From: Ferrimonas sp. YFM
GTDB taxonomy: Bacteria; Pseudomonadota; Gammaproteobacteria; Enterobacterales; Shewanellaceae
Assembly: GCF_030296015.1 (NCBI RefSeq)
Contig: NZ_AP027368.1
Location: 3,410,001 to 3,474,000, forward strand
Reading direction: 5' to 3'
DNA length: 64,000 nucleotides
Part shown: positions 24,697 to 34,195 of the stretch, piece by piece
Layout: each line of letters opens with the position of its first letter
How positions within the stretch are numbered: position 1 is the stretch's first letter
Made by a program: the position numbers and the translations under genes
The notes under the pieces: generated by a model
Told to the model about the DNA's origin: nothing
Database searches by the model: none
The model's input: only the letters and a program-made list of their open reading frames with translations

Positions 24697-26521
24697 CCGC
24701 CAGGGCTCGCTCCCGGGCAATGTAGTCATTCACCAGACGATCGAGAATGTCCAGCGGCAGGGCGCCATTTCGCAGCACCACGTCGTGGAACGCTGCCAGG
24801 TTGAACTGCTCGCCCAGGGCCTGCTGGGCACGCTCGCGCAGCTCCAGAATCTTCATCATCCCCACCTTGTAGGCGGTCGCCTGCCCGGGCATCACGATGT
24901 AACGCTCCACCTCGGCAATGACATCAGACTCAGCCATGCCGGTGTTGGCCAGCATGTAGTCGATGGCTTGCTCCCGGGTCCAGCGTTTGGCATGCAGCCC
25001 GGTGTCCACCACCAGACGTACGGCGCGAAACAGCTCTGCCTGCAGCCTGCCCAGGTTATCCAGGGGCTGCTGCTGGAACCCCATCTCCCAGGCCAGGTGC
25101 TCCGCATACAGGGCCCAGCCCTCCACATAGGCGGTAAAGGGAGAAACGCGGCGGAAGAAGGGCAAGCCTTCCAGCTCCATGGCGATGGCAATCTGGAAGT
25201 GATGGCCGGGAATGCCCTCATGGTAAGCCAGGGTGCGCATGGAGTAGGTGGGGGTGGCCTTGATGTCATAGAGATTGGCATAGAAACGGCCTGGACGGCT
25301 ACCATCCAGCGCCGGTTGCTCATAATAGGCACCGGGAGAGGTCTTCTCCTTAAACGCCGGAATCCGCTTCACCTCCATACCCACGCCGGGACGCAGGTTG
25401 AACGCCTGGGCGATGCCCTCATCGATCTCATCCAGGATTCGCTGATAATCCTCCAGGATCTGCTGACGCCCTTGGTCGGTGTCAGGATAATAGAAGCGGG
25501 GATCGGAGGAGAGCGCCTCCATGGCCGGAGCAAAACCGGCAGTTGTCTCGATCCCCTCTGCCGCCAATATCTCCAGCATCTGCGACTGAATGCGATCCAC
25601 TTCGGACAAACCCAGGTTGTGAATCTCCTCGGCGCTGTAGTCTGTGGTGGTAAACAGCCTCAGTGCCGCGTCATAAGCCTGCTCTCCTTGAGGCAGGCGC
25701 CACAGCCCGGCGTCCTCTCCCGCCTTGGCATGAAGCTGTTCGAAGTAGGCGATAAAGCCGTGGTAGGCGGGGTACACCCGACTTTCGATGCGCTGCTCGG
25801 CCCCCGCCAGCAGGTCCTGTTTCTCCTCTTCTGCCAGCCCCTCCACCTCACTGAGCTTCTGGGCCAGGGAGGTGTAGAGGATGTTCTGGGTCGTCGGGGT
25901 ATCCACGAATCCCCGCATCTCCGTCAGCACCCGGTCGATGACAAAACGAGGAGGGACGATCCCTTTCTCTTCCCGCAGCTTCAGCCCCTCCAGATATTGG
26001 AGAAACTTACGCTCCACCTGGTCCAACCGGGCCAGATAATGCTCAGCGTCCTCGACGCTGGTCACCTGGTGCTTTGACTGCATGAAGCTTGGGAAAGCAC
26101 TCTGCACCCCAAACATCTGGTTGACCGGGTAGTTGTGATGACGAAACGCCTTGGCTTCATCCATGAAGTTCAGCAGATAGAGGGCCACCTCCTTGGAGAG
26201 GCGATCCTCCTCGCTGAGATCCGCATCTTCGTAGGTCATCAACACCCGCCTGGCGTCCAGCAGGGTATTCAGTTGCTCATCGCTGCGGGCGGGACTGGCG
26301 TCATCCAGCCTGGCGTTGTGACCCTTGATTCCTGCGGACTCAAGGAAGCCCAGGGAGGTGAGAGTTTCGGGACTCTCAAAGGCCATCTTGACCAGGGTGC
26401 GGTCGACGAAGTTACGGAAGAAAAAGGGCTTCTCTGCATACCACTCGTGGGCGGCAAAGGCCCCGCCCAACACGGTGATCGACAGCAGGCCTATTCCGGC
26501 CCGCTTCAACATTTTTTTCAT
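24689..26521 (-). CDS. DUF885 family exported (metallo)hydrolase
   Basis: 610 residues from the ATG at 26521, which is preceded by AGGGATG; the frame to 26557 adds 12 residues. An N-terminal hydrophobic segment (GIGLLSITVLGGAFAAHEW) acts as signal or anchor. The family motif TLAYHEGIPGHHFQIA near the middle resembles a gluzincin HExxH-like metal site, followed by EGWALYAEHLAWEMG with a possible Glu ligand. DUF885 proteins are widespread, usually periplasmic, and are suspected peptidases. It stands alone, convergent with the NHL gene. Confidence 0.82.
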   Translation of the reverse strand: MKKMLKRAGIGLLSITVLGGAFAAHEWYAEKPFFFRNFVDRTLVKMAFESPETLTSLGFLESAGIKGHNARLDDASPARSDEQLNTLLDARRVLMTYEDADLSEEDRLSKEVALYLLNFMDEAKAFRHHNYPVNQMFGVQSAFPSFMQSKHQVTSVEDAEHYLARLDQVERKFLQYLEGLKLREEKGIVPPRFVIDRVLTEMRGFVDTPTTQNILYTSLAQKLSEVEGLAEEEKQDLLAGAEQRIESRVYPAYHGFIAYFEQLHAKAGEDAGLWRLPQGEQAYDAALRLFTTTDYSAEEIHNLGLSEVDRIQSQMLEILAAEGIETTAGFAPAMEALSSDPRFYYPDTDQGRQQILEDYQRILDEIDEGIAQAFNLRPGVGMEVKRIPAFKEKTSPGAYYEQPALDGSRPGRFYANLYDIKATPTYSMRTLAYHEGIPGHHFQIAIAMELEGLPFFRRVSPFTAYVEGWALYAEHLAWEMGFQQQPLDNLGRLQAELFRAVRLVVDTGLHAKRWTREQAIDYMLANTGMAESDVIAEVERYIVMPGQATAYKVGMMKILELRERAQQALGEQFNLAAFHDVVLRNGALPLDILDRLVNDYIARERALAAN

Positions 26522-26833
26522 ATTGTCATCCCTGAACTGAACCAAGTTTTTTCTCATCCAGCAAGCTATCAGGCCAGGAAGTCCGCTACAATTTGTTTAC
26601 GTTTCAAAATGCTACAGCGTGCCATCAATCAAATCAGTCACAGAATCGGGCGCCGGTCAGTGAGAAAGACCCGAATCACCGACAAACGCGCGCCAGGGCC
26701 TTAGCCGAAACTTTAGGCGGAATCTAGGAATATCCGTTGAAATAATAAGTGCTTAAGCTCTAGTATGAGGGTTACATTCTCGCCAACGATTTTGGCTGGC
26801 GACACTCCAAAAAAAAGACATTTGCAGGATGCA

Positions 26834-28060
26834 ATGATGGCTACTCGCTCCCCCCTTTCGCTGACGCTGCTCTCTCTCGCCGCTCTTGCCCTGTTCGGCT
26901 GCCAGAAACCCCAGATCACCATCGAGCCCAAACTGGTGGTGGTGGAGGCGGTGCAGACCGCCACTGTGCCTCTGTACGGCAACTATGTTGGGGTCACCCG
27001 GGCCTCGCTGGATGTGGAAGTACGAGCTCGAATCAACGGCTTCGTGGAGGAGCGCATCTTCGTCGAGGGCAGCGCGGTCAAGGCGGGCGACCCGCTGTAC
27101 CAGATTGATGACAAGCCCTATCTGGCGGTGGTCAACCGCCTCAAGGCCAAATTGGCGTCCCAGCGCAGCATCCTGGAAAAGGCCCAGCGTGACGCCGACC
27201 GGCTGCGCCCCCTCTATGAGCAGGACGCCGCCAGCCAACTGGACTACGACAACGCCCTCTCCGCCCTGTCCCAGGCCAAATCCAACCTGGCCGCTTCCAA
27301 GGCGGAGCTGGAAGAGGCCGAACTGGAGCTGAGCTACACCAAAATTCAGGCCCCCATCGATGGTCTGGTGAGCCGCTCCGAGGTGGACATCGGTGCCCTG
27401 GTGGGCAGCCAGGGACAGTCACTGCTGACCCGGGTGCGTCAGGTGGACCCCATTTACGTCAACTTCAACATGTCGGCCCTGGACTACCTCAACGCCCGGC
27501 GGCGCATCGTCAGTGAGCGGGCCAAGCGGGAAGCGGAAACCGAAGGCAAGACCGTCGAAGGCTTCGTGCGCATCACCCTGCCGGACAACAGCGAATACCG
27601 CTACTGGGGAGACGTCAGCTTCACCGACCCCTCGGTGAATCCGGACACCGGCACCTTCGAGGTTCGGGCGGTACTGCCCAACCCGGACCGGGAACTGCTG
27701 CCCGGCCAGTACACCAACGCCCGCATCAAGCTCTCCGAGCTGGAGAACGCCATCGTCATTCCCCAGAAAGCCACCCGGGTGGACCAGGGGGGCGTCTACG
27801 TGATGGTGGTGCTGCCGGACAACAAGGTGGAACGCCGCTTTATCGTCATCGAACATCAGGGTGAGGAGGGCGTGGTGGTCAAGAGCGGCCTGCGCGCCGG
27901 TGAGTTGGTGATCATCGAGGGGATGCATAGGGTGCAGCACGGCCAGCTGGCCGAGCCTCTGACCGCCGAGGAGTACCAGTCCAGGGAGGATGCCAAGGAG
28001 AAGGCCCAGGCCCTGGAGCAGCAACAGATTGAGCAGCAACAGGCACAGGAGCAGGAGTGA
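26834..28060 (+). CDS. RND efflux periplasmic adaptor (membrane fusion protein), lipoprotein
   Basis: 408 residues from ATG 26834, selected for the GCAGGA site six bases ahead. Lipoprotein signal with lipobox LFGC. Then the HlyD/AcrA layout: barrel-sandwich half INGFVEERIFVEGSAVKAGD, a coiled-coil hairpin (about 110-170) and the second half SYTKIQAPIDGLVSRSEV, followed by the beta-barrel and C-terminal domains. A Gln/Glu-rich tail is unusual (residues ~385-408). It is the first gene of a complete tripartite pump; its stop overlaps the pump start (TGATG). Confidence 0.92.
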   Translation: MMATRSPLSLTLLSLAALALFGCQKPQITIEPKLVVVEAVQTATVPLYGNYVGVTRASLDVEVRARINGFVEERIFVEGSAVKAGDPLYQIDDKPYLAVVNRLKAKLASQRSILEKAQRDADRLRPLYEQDAASQLDYDNALSALSQAKSNLAASKAELEEAELELSYTKIQAPIDGLVSRSEVDIGALVGSQGQSLLTRVRQVDPIYVNFNMSALDYLNARRRIVSERAKREAETEGKTVEGFVRITLPDNSEYRYWGDVSFTDPSVNPDTGTFEVRAVLPNPDRELLPGQYTNARIKLSELENAIVIPQKATRVDQGGVYVMVVLPDNKVERRFIVIEHQGEEGVVVKSGLRAGELVIIEGMHRVQHGQLAEPLTAEEYQSREDAKEKAQALEQQQIEQQQAQEQE

Positions 28061-31000
28061 TGGCCCAGTTCTTCGTCAATCGGCCGGTCTTTGCCAGCGT
28101 CATCTCCATCGTCATCGTCCTGCTGGGACTGGTGGCCATGTTCCAGCTGCCCATCGACCAGTACCCCTACATCACCCCGCCCCAGGTGAAGATCTCCGCA
28201 TCCTACCCAGGGGCCACCTCGGTGACCGCCGCCGAGTCGGTGGCCACCCCGCTGGAGCAGGAGGTCAACGGGGTGCCCAACATGATCTACATGAGCTCCA
28301 AGAGCACCAACTCAGGCAGCACCAACGTCACCATCACCTTCGATGTGGGCACCAGCCCGGACCTGGCGGCGGTGGATGTGCAGAACGCCACCCAGCAGGC
28401 GTTCGGCAGTCTGCCCATCGACGTGCAGACCGAAGGGGTGTCTGTGTCCAAGGAAGCCTCGGTGGAGCTGCTGAAGCTGGCGTTGACCTCAGACGATGAA
28501 CGCTTCGATGAGATCTACCTGAGTAACTACGCCACCATCAACATCACCTCGGCCCTGAAACGGATCCCCGGAGTGGGCCGCACCCGTAACACCGGCTCGC
28601 GCAGCTACTCCATGCGCATCTGGCTCAAGCCGGACATGATGGCCGGCTACGGCCTGACCACCTCGGACGTGATAGGCGCCATCAAGGCGCAGAACAAGGA
28701 GAGCCCGGCGGGCACCATAGGCACTCAGCCCAACAGCGACCAGTTGTCACTGACCCTGCCCATTACCGCCGCCGGCCGCCTCTCCAGTGTGCAGCAGTTC
28801 AATGAGATCATCGTCCGCGCCGACGCCGATGGCTCGCTGATCCGCCTGAGGGACATCGCCCGCATCGAACTGGGCTCCTCCGCCTACACCCTGCAATCCC
28901 AGCTCAACGGCGCCAACGCCACCATCGTCCAGGTCTACCTGCTGCCCGGCGCCAACGCCCTGGAGGTCACCCGCAAGGTGAAGGAGACCATGGCGGATCT
29001 GGCCACCAAATTCCCCGCCGGCGTGGAGTGGCAGGTGTTCTATGACGCCTCGGAGTTTATCGAGGACTCCATCTCCGAGGTGGTCAAAACCCTGATCGAG
29101 GCGCTGATCCTGGTGGTGGCCGTGGTCTACCTGTTCCTGCAGAACTGGCGCGCCACCCTGATCCCCGCCGTCGCCGTGCCCGTCTCCCTGGTGGGCACCC
29201 TGGCGGCGATGCTGGCCTTCGGATTTACCATCAACACCGTCAGCCTGCTGGCCCTGGTGCTGGCCATCGGCATCGTGGTGGACGACGCCATTGTGGTGGT
29301 GGAGAACGTCGAGCGACTGATGAAGGAGAAGGGCCTAAGCGCGGCGGCAGCCACCCGGGCCGCCATGAAGGAGCTCTCCGGTGCCCTGGTGGCCACCAGC
29401 CTGGTACTGGCGGCGGTGTTTGTTCCCGTCTCCTTCCTGGCGGGGATCACCGGCATCATGTACCGGGAGTTCGCCGTGGCCATTACCGTGTCGGTGCTGA
29501 TCTCCACTGTGGTGGCCCTGACCCTGAGCCCGGCCCTGTGCGCCATTTTGCTCACCGCCGAGGAGAGCAAGCCCAATGCCCTGTTCCGCTGGATCAACCG
29601 GGTCCTGGACTCCGCCACCAACCGCTATGTTTCCCTGGTGGGGCTGACCCAGTCTCACGCCAAACGCAGCTATCTGGCCTTCGCCATCATGGTGGGCGGG
29701 GTCTACCTGATCATGAACCAACTGCCCGCCAGCTTTATGCCGGACGAGGATCAGGGGCGCTTCTTCATCGACATGACTCTGCCCGACGGCTCCACGGTCA
29801 ACCGCACCCAGGAGGTGCTGAAGAAAGCCGAGCAGTATGTGATGGCCCACCCGGCAGTGGCCTACTCCTTTACCCTGGCGGGGGAGAACCGCCGCTCCGG
29901 CTCCAACCAGGCCAACGGCCAGTTTGAGGTGATTCTCACCCCCTGGGAGCAGCGCAAAGGCGAGGGGCACACGGTCAAGAGGGTGATGCACCAGTTGCAG
30001 AAGGATCTGAACCAGGTGCTGGAGGCGGAGTTCAGCCTCTACCTGCCTTCTGCAGTACCTGGCCTGGGCAACGGCTCCGGGGTGGAGATGGAACTGCAGG
30101 ACACCTCAGGCACCAACTTCGAGGGTCTGATTGAGAACGCCAAGGAGCTGGTGGAGCAGCTCAAGCGCCAGCCGGAAGTTGCCCGGGCCGGACTCTCCCT
30201 GCAGTCGGCCATTCCGCAGCTGAGGCTGTCGGTGGATGAAGCCAAGGCGATGGCCATCGGCGTCACCGTGTCCGACATCTACAGCACCATCAAGACCTTC
30301 ACCGACTCCTCCACGGTCAACGACTTCAACCTGTTTGGCCGGGTGTACCGGGTGAAGATCCAGGCTGAGCAGGAGTACCGCCAGTTCCCGGATCAGATCA
30401 AGGACTTCTATGTGCGCTCCAGCAGTGGTGCCATGGTGCCCATCGGCGTGCTGGCCGAGTATGACTACAGCGTCGGGCCGGCGTCGGTCACCCACTACAA
30501 CATGTTCTCCAGCGCCTCCATCAACGTCACCCCGGCACCGGGCTACGCCACCGGCGACGTGATCAAGGCGATCGAACGGGTGGCCAAGCCACTGCTGCCC
30601 AACACCTTCCGCTACGAGTGGAGCGGCCTGACCTATCAGGAGGTGCAATCCGCCAACCAGACCGCCGTCGCCGTTACCCTGGCCCTGGTGTTCGTGTTCC
30701 TGTTCCTGGCAGCCCTGTATGAGAGCTGGACCATCCCGGTGGCGGTGCTGTTGATCGCCCCGGTGGCCATGCTGGGGGCGGCATCCGCCACCATGGTCAG
30801 CGGCATGGAGAGCAACCTGTTCTTCCAGATTGCCTTTATTGCCCTCATCGGCATGGCCGCCAAAAACTCCATCCTGATTGTTGAGTTTGCCAACCAGCTG
30901 CATAAGCAGGGCCGCTCCCGGGTGGAGGCTGCTCTGGAGGCGGCGGCGTTGCGTTTCCGTCCCATCCTGATGACCTCCATGGCCTTCATTCTCGGGGTGC

Positions 31001-31200
31001 TGCCACTGGTGCTGTCCACCGGACCTGGCGCGGTCAGTCGTCAGTCCATCGCCATCCCTATTCTCGGCGGCATGATTCTGGCCACCAGCATCGGCATCGT
31101 GCTGGTGCCCCTGTTCTTTATCACCTGCGCTGGCTGGCTGAGATCCCGCAACAAACCGCCACTGCCAGAGCAGACCCAAACCGAGGAGGCACGCCCATGA
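28060..31200 (+). CDS. RND multidrug efflux pump, HAE1 (AcrB/MexB-like)
   Basis: 1046 residues, the full size of an HAE1 transporter. N-terminal TM1 with MAQFFVNRPVFASVISIVIV, porter domains, and the proton-relay motif GIVVDDAIVVVENVERL (paired Asp) in TM4. The second half repeats the fold, ending with IALIGMAAKNSILIVEFAN. Exports hydrophobic or amphiphilic compounds together with the lipoprotein adaptor upstream and the outer-membrane factor downstream. No local regulator is adjacent. The substrate cannot be read from sequence. Confidence 0.95.
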   Translation: MAQFFVNRPVFASVISIVIVLLGLVAMFQLPIDQYPYITPPQVKISASYPGATSVTAAESVATPLEQEVNGVPNMIYMSSKSTNSGSTNVTITFDVGTSPDLAAVDVQNATQQAFGSLPIDVQTEGVSVSKEASVELLKLALTSDDERFDEIYLSNYATINITSALKRIPGVGRTRNTGSRSYSMRIWLKPDMMAGYGLTTSDVIGAIKAQNKESPAGTIGTQPNSDQLSLTLPITAAGRLSSVQQFNEIIVRADADGSLIRLRDIARIELGSSAYTLQSQLNGANATIVQVYLLPGANALEVTRKVKETMADLATKFPAGVEWQVFYDASEFIEDSISEVVKTLIEALILVVAVVYLFLQNWRATLIPAVAVPVSLVGTLAAMLAFGFTINTVSLLALVLAIGIVVDDAIVVVENVERLMKEKGLSAAAATRAAMKELSGALVATSLVLAAVFVPVSFLAGITGIMYREFAVAITVSVLISTVVALTLSPALCAILLTAEESKPNALFRWINRVLDSATNRYVSLVGLTQSHAKRSYLAFAIMVGGVYLIMNQLPASFMPDEDQGRFFIDMTLPDGSTVNRTQEVLKKAEQYVMAHPAVAYSFTLAGENRRSGSNQANGQFEVILTPWEQRKGEGHTVKRVMHQLQKDLNQVLEAEFSLYLPSAVPGLGNGSGVEMELQDTSGTNFEGLIENAKELVEQLKRQPEVARAGLSLQSAIPQLRLSVDEAKAMAIGVTVSDIYSTIKTFTDSSTVNDFNLFGRVYRVKIQAEQEYRQFPDQIKDFYVRSSSGAMVPIGVLAEYDYSVGPASVTHYNMFSSASINVTPAPGYATGDVIKAIERVAKPLLPNTFRYEWSGLTYQEVQSANQTAVAVTLALVFVFLFLAALYESWTIPVAVLLIAPVAMLGAASATMVSGMESNLFFQIAFIALIGMAAKNSILIVEFANQLHKQGRSRVEAALEAAALRFRPILMTSMAFILGVLPLVLSTGPGAVSRQSIAIPILGGMILATSIGIVLVPLFFITCAGWLRSRNKPPLPEQTQTEEARP

Positions 31201-32597
31201 GACTGCTGCCCCTGACCCTGGCCCTGATGCTCAGCGGCTGTGCCGTCGGCCCCGACTACCAGCGCCCGGAGCTGCCCCTGCCGGAACACTTTGACGCCAC
31301 CCCTGGGGTCAGTGCCCATCTGGGCACCCTGCCCTGGCGCCAGTTCTTCCTCGACCCTCAGCTGCAGCTGTTGATTGACCGGGCCCTGGCGGACAACCTC
31401 AGCCTGGAGGTCACCCGTTCCCGGCTTCAGGCGGCAAGGGAGCAGACCACGGTCACCGACGCCGCCCTCTATCCGGAGCTCAGCCTGGGCCTGTCCGCCG
31501 AGCGGGAGAGCGACAGCGGCCTGACCAACAGCGACCCGGAGATCGCCGACACCTTCAACCTGGACGGCATGGTGAGCTGGGAGGTGGATCTCTGGGGCGC
31601 CAACCGCCGCCGCAGTGACGCCAGTTACGCCCAGTTGCTCAGCAGCAAACAGCAACTGAACCTGGCCACCCTAAGCCTGGTCAGCGACGTGGCCAGCCGC
31701 TACTACGAATGGCTGGACATCGAGCAGCGCTACCGCATCTCCAAAGACACCGCCCGCGTGAGACTGGAAGAGTTGAAGCTGGCGCGACTGCGCAAGGAAA
31801 ATGGGGTGATCTCCGGACTGGAAGTGCGTCAGGCGGAGGTGGAGTACCAGTCCGCCCGCACCACTTTGCCAGCCTTGGACTTTGACCGTCATCAGAAGCA
31901 GAATCAGCTGAAGCTGCTGCTGGGCAGCTATGAACTGGAGACCCAGTATCAGGCCCCTCAGGGTCTTTCCGCCCTGGGGATCACCGACGTATTGGCCATC
32001 GGGGTGCCGTCTGACATGCTCAGTCAGCGGCCCGATGTTGCGGTGGCCGAACAACAACTGATCGCTGCTAATGCCTCTCTCGGAGTGGCGGAAGCCGCCC
32101 TGCTGCCCAGCTTCACCATCAGCGGCAGCTACGGCATAGAGAGCGAAAAATTGGGAGACATTCTCGACAGCGAAGGGGTGACCTGGAGCCTGCTGGGAGG
32201 TCTGACCCAGCCGCTGTTCAATTCGGGCAAGCTCAATGCCCAGAAACGCATCGCGACCGAAGAGCTGAAACAGGCGGAGCTGGCCTATCGGGAGGCGGTG
32301 CTGACCGCCTACACCGAGGTCAGTGATGCCCTGGCCAGTGTCCGCCGCGCCCAGAGCGCCATGGAAGCCCAGCAGGAGCTGGTCAACGCCTCACAGGAGT
32401 ATGTGCGCCTGGCCAGACTCAGGTACCTGAACGGCGTAGCCACCTCCCTGGATCTGCTGGACGCCCAGCGGCAACTGTTCAGCGCCCAGCTGGCCCTGAG
32501 CCAGCTGCAAAGGGACCAGTTGCTGGCCCACATCAACCTCTACCGCGCCCTGGGTGGCGGCCTGACCGCCGATCCGCCAGACAGTCAGGCGGGCTGA
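31197..32597 (+). CDS. Outer-membrane efflux factor, NodT family lipoprotein
   Basis: 466 residues with lipobox LMLSGCAVGPDYQRPE and two OEP repeats with long helices (for example LQAAREQTTVTDAALYPELS and LLDAQRQLFSAQLALSQLQ). It forms the outer-membrane duct of the pump encoded immediately upstream; its ATG overlaps the pump stop by 4 bp. The 3' end overlaps the convergent MFS gene by 13 bp. Confidence 0.95.
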   Translation: MRLLPLTLALMLSGCAVGPDYQRPELPLPEHFDATPGVSAHLGTLPWRQFFLDPQLQLLIDRALADNLSLEVTRSRLQAAREQTTVTDAALYPELSLGLSAERESDSGLTNSDPEIADTFNLDGMVSWEVDLWGANRRRSDASYAQLLSSKQQLNLATLSLVSDVASRYYEWLDIEQRYRISKDTARVRLEELKLARLRKENGVISGLEVRQAEVEYQSARTTLPALDFDRHQKQNQLKLLLGSYELETQYQAPQGLSALGITDVLAIGVPSDMLSQRPDVAVAEQQLIAANASLGVAEAALLPSFTISGSYGIESEKLGDILDSEGVTWSLLGGLTQPLFNSGKLNAQKRIATEELKQAELAYREAVLTAYTEVSDALASVRRAQSAMEAQQELVNASQEYVRLARLRYLNGVATSLDLLDAQRQLFSAQLALSQLQRDQLLAHINLYRALGGGLTADPPDSQAG

Positions 32598-33796
32598 GGC
32601 TGCAGCCTGACCACTGGCCGGGCGTCGATGGGCAGGTGCAGCAGCGCGGCGGCAAAGGCCAACACTATGGTGCTCCACCAGATGGGCTCATAGGTGCCGT
32701 AGTGGTCGTAGATGCGGCCACCGGCCCAGGCCCCCAGGAAGCTGCCCACCTGATGGGTAAAGAACACCAGCCCATAGAGGGTGGAAAGGTAGCGGGCGCC
32801 GAAGATCTGCCTCACCAGACCTGAGGTCAGAGGCACGGTGCCCAGCCAGCAGAAACCGATGGCGGCGCCAAACAGGGACGCGGTAGCGTCGGTCACCGGC
32901 AGGGTCACGAAGCCAGTAATCACCACGGTGCGCACCAGATAGAGGGTGGTCATCACATAGCGCTTATCGAAGTGGTCTCCCATCAGGCCCCAGAAGTAGG
33001 AGCCGAAGATATTGAAAATCCCCACATAGGCCAGCGCCAGGGCAGCCACCTGAGCCGTCAGCCCCTTGTCCGCCAGGTAACTGGGGAGATGGGTGGCGAT
33101 AAACATCACGTGGAAGCCGCAGACGAAGAACCCCGCATGAATAAACCAGTAGCCGCGATGGCGAAACGCCTCGCTCAGGGCCTGCTTCAGGGTCTGGTTG
33201 TCCTGAACGTCCCTGGTCGCAGAACTCTTCGCTGACGCCGGCTTAATGAAGGAGGCAAAGGCCACCATCAGGGTACAGGCCACGGCAAACAGCTCCATGG
33301 TGACCCGCCAGTCGAAGTGAGTCAGCATCGCCTGGGCACCGGGGATCACCGCAAACATGCCGAAAGACCCCGCCGCCGTCGTCAGGCCAAAGGCCTTGGC
33401 CGCGTGCTCCGCAGGCACCGCTCTGGCCACCGCTCCCAGAATGATCACATAGCTGGTGGCACTGAGTCCCAGGCCCACCAGGCCACCCAAAGAGATGTAA
33501 AGCCAATCCGGCTGAGTGGTCAACGCGGTCAGCAACAGGCCGGAGCCATAAGCGATGGAGCCGGCAACGATGATGCGGCTGGGCCCGAACCGGTCTGCCG
33601 CCATGCCGACGAAAGGCTGAAACACCCCAAACAGCAAGTTCTGCAGGGCGATGGCGAAGGAGAAGAACTCTCGGCCGGTGCCAAAGTCCATCACCATGGG
33701 AGAGAGGAAGATGCCGAATGACTGGCGAATGCCCAGACTGATGATCAGCACACCGATGCCCAGCCACACCAAGGGGGGGAAACGGAAAATACTCAT
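32585..33796 (-). CDS. MFS transporter
   Basis: 403 residues, twelve predicted TM helices. Start ATG 33796 gives MSIFRFPPLVWLGIGVLII with GGAG upstream; a longer frame to 33931 lacks support. MFS signatures: GMAADRFGPSRIIVAG (loop 2-3 motif A) and LMGDHFDKRYVMT in the second half. It resembles oxalate/formate-antiporter-like or NreB-like MFS members, but substrate is unknown. A small His-rich membrane protein is encoded 22 bp upstream on the same strand and may be a partner. Confidence 0.88.
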   Translation of the reverse strand: MSIFRFPPLVWLGIGVLIISLGIRQSFGIFLSPMVMDFGTGREFFSFAIALQNLLFGVFQPFVGMAADRFGPSRIIVAGSIAYGSGLLLTALTTQPDWLYISLGGLVGLGLSATSYVIILGAVARAVPAEHAAKAFGLTTAAGSFGMFAVIPGAQAMLTHFDWRVTMELFAVACTLMVAFASFIKPASAKSSATRDVQDNQTLKQALSEAFRHRGYWFIHAGFFVCGFHVMFIATHLPSYLADKGLTAQVAALALAYVGIFNIFGSYFWGLMGDHFDKRYVMTTLYLVRTVVITGFVTLPVTDATASLFGAAIGFCWLGTVPLTSGLVRQIFGARYLSTLYGLVFFTHQVGSFLGAWAGGRIYDHYGTYEPIWWSTIVLAFAAALLHLPIDARPVVRLQPQPA

Positions 33797-33818
33797 GTTG
33801 ATTCTACTCCGGGATTGC

Positions 33819-33995
33819 TCAGTGACTGTGGTGGTGGGCGTGATGGTCGCTGCCACCTGTGGAGTGACACCCAGAGCCCATTGCCTGGCTGGCGAACGCC
33901 TCCAGCAGCGGATCGCAGCGGTTGACCGCAAACAGTACGATGACCAGCACCAGTACCATTCGCAGCAACTGCATCAACAGGGATTGAGAGCCCAC
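33819..33995 (-). CDS. Small membrane protein with His-rich tail
   Basis: A 58-residue reading frame: one TM helix (LLRMVLVLVIVLFAVNRC), then a short loop with two Cys and a terminal HHAHHHSH. The proposed GTG start at 33995 has AGGTGG just upstream; an ATG at 33974 has none. It is co-oriented with the MFS gene, 22 bp before it. The His tail suggests metal (zinc, nickel, copper) binding at the membrane. Too short for a firm assignment, but composition and spacing argue that it is real. Confidence 0.5.
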   Translation of the reverse strand: MGSQSLLMQLLRMVLVLVIVLFAVNRCDPLLEAFASQAMGSGCHSTGGSDHHAHHHSH

Positions 33996-34195
33996 AACAC
34001 CACCTAGTCCAAAAAAAGTTGGCAAATTCTACGCCTCAGGTCCGAGGCGGGCCATAGGGGAAAGGAGTGAAAATTATGCAACTTAGGTATGCATCACGCG
34101 CATGGTTGCACAGGTGTTAATGCGCCACTGACAACTGTTTCACCTATCCATCTGATTTTGTTAAACCATTCCAGACAGGTTCACATTTACGCTGC

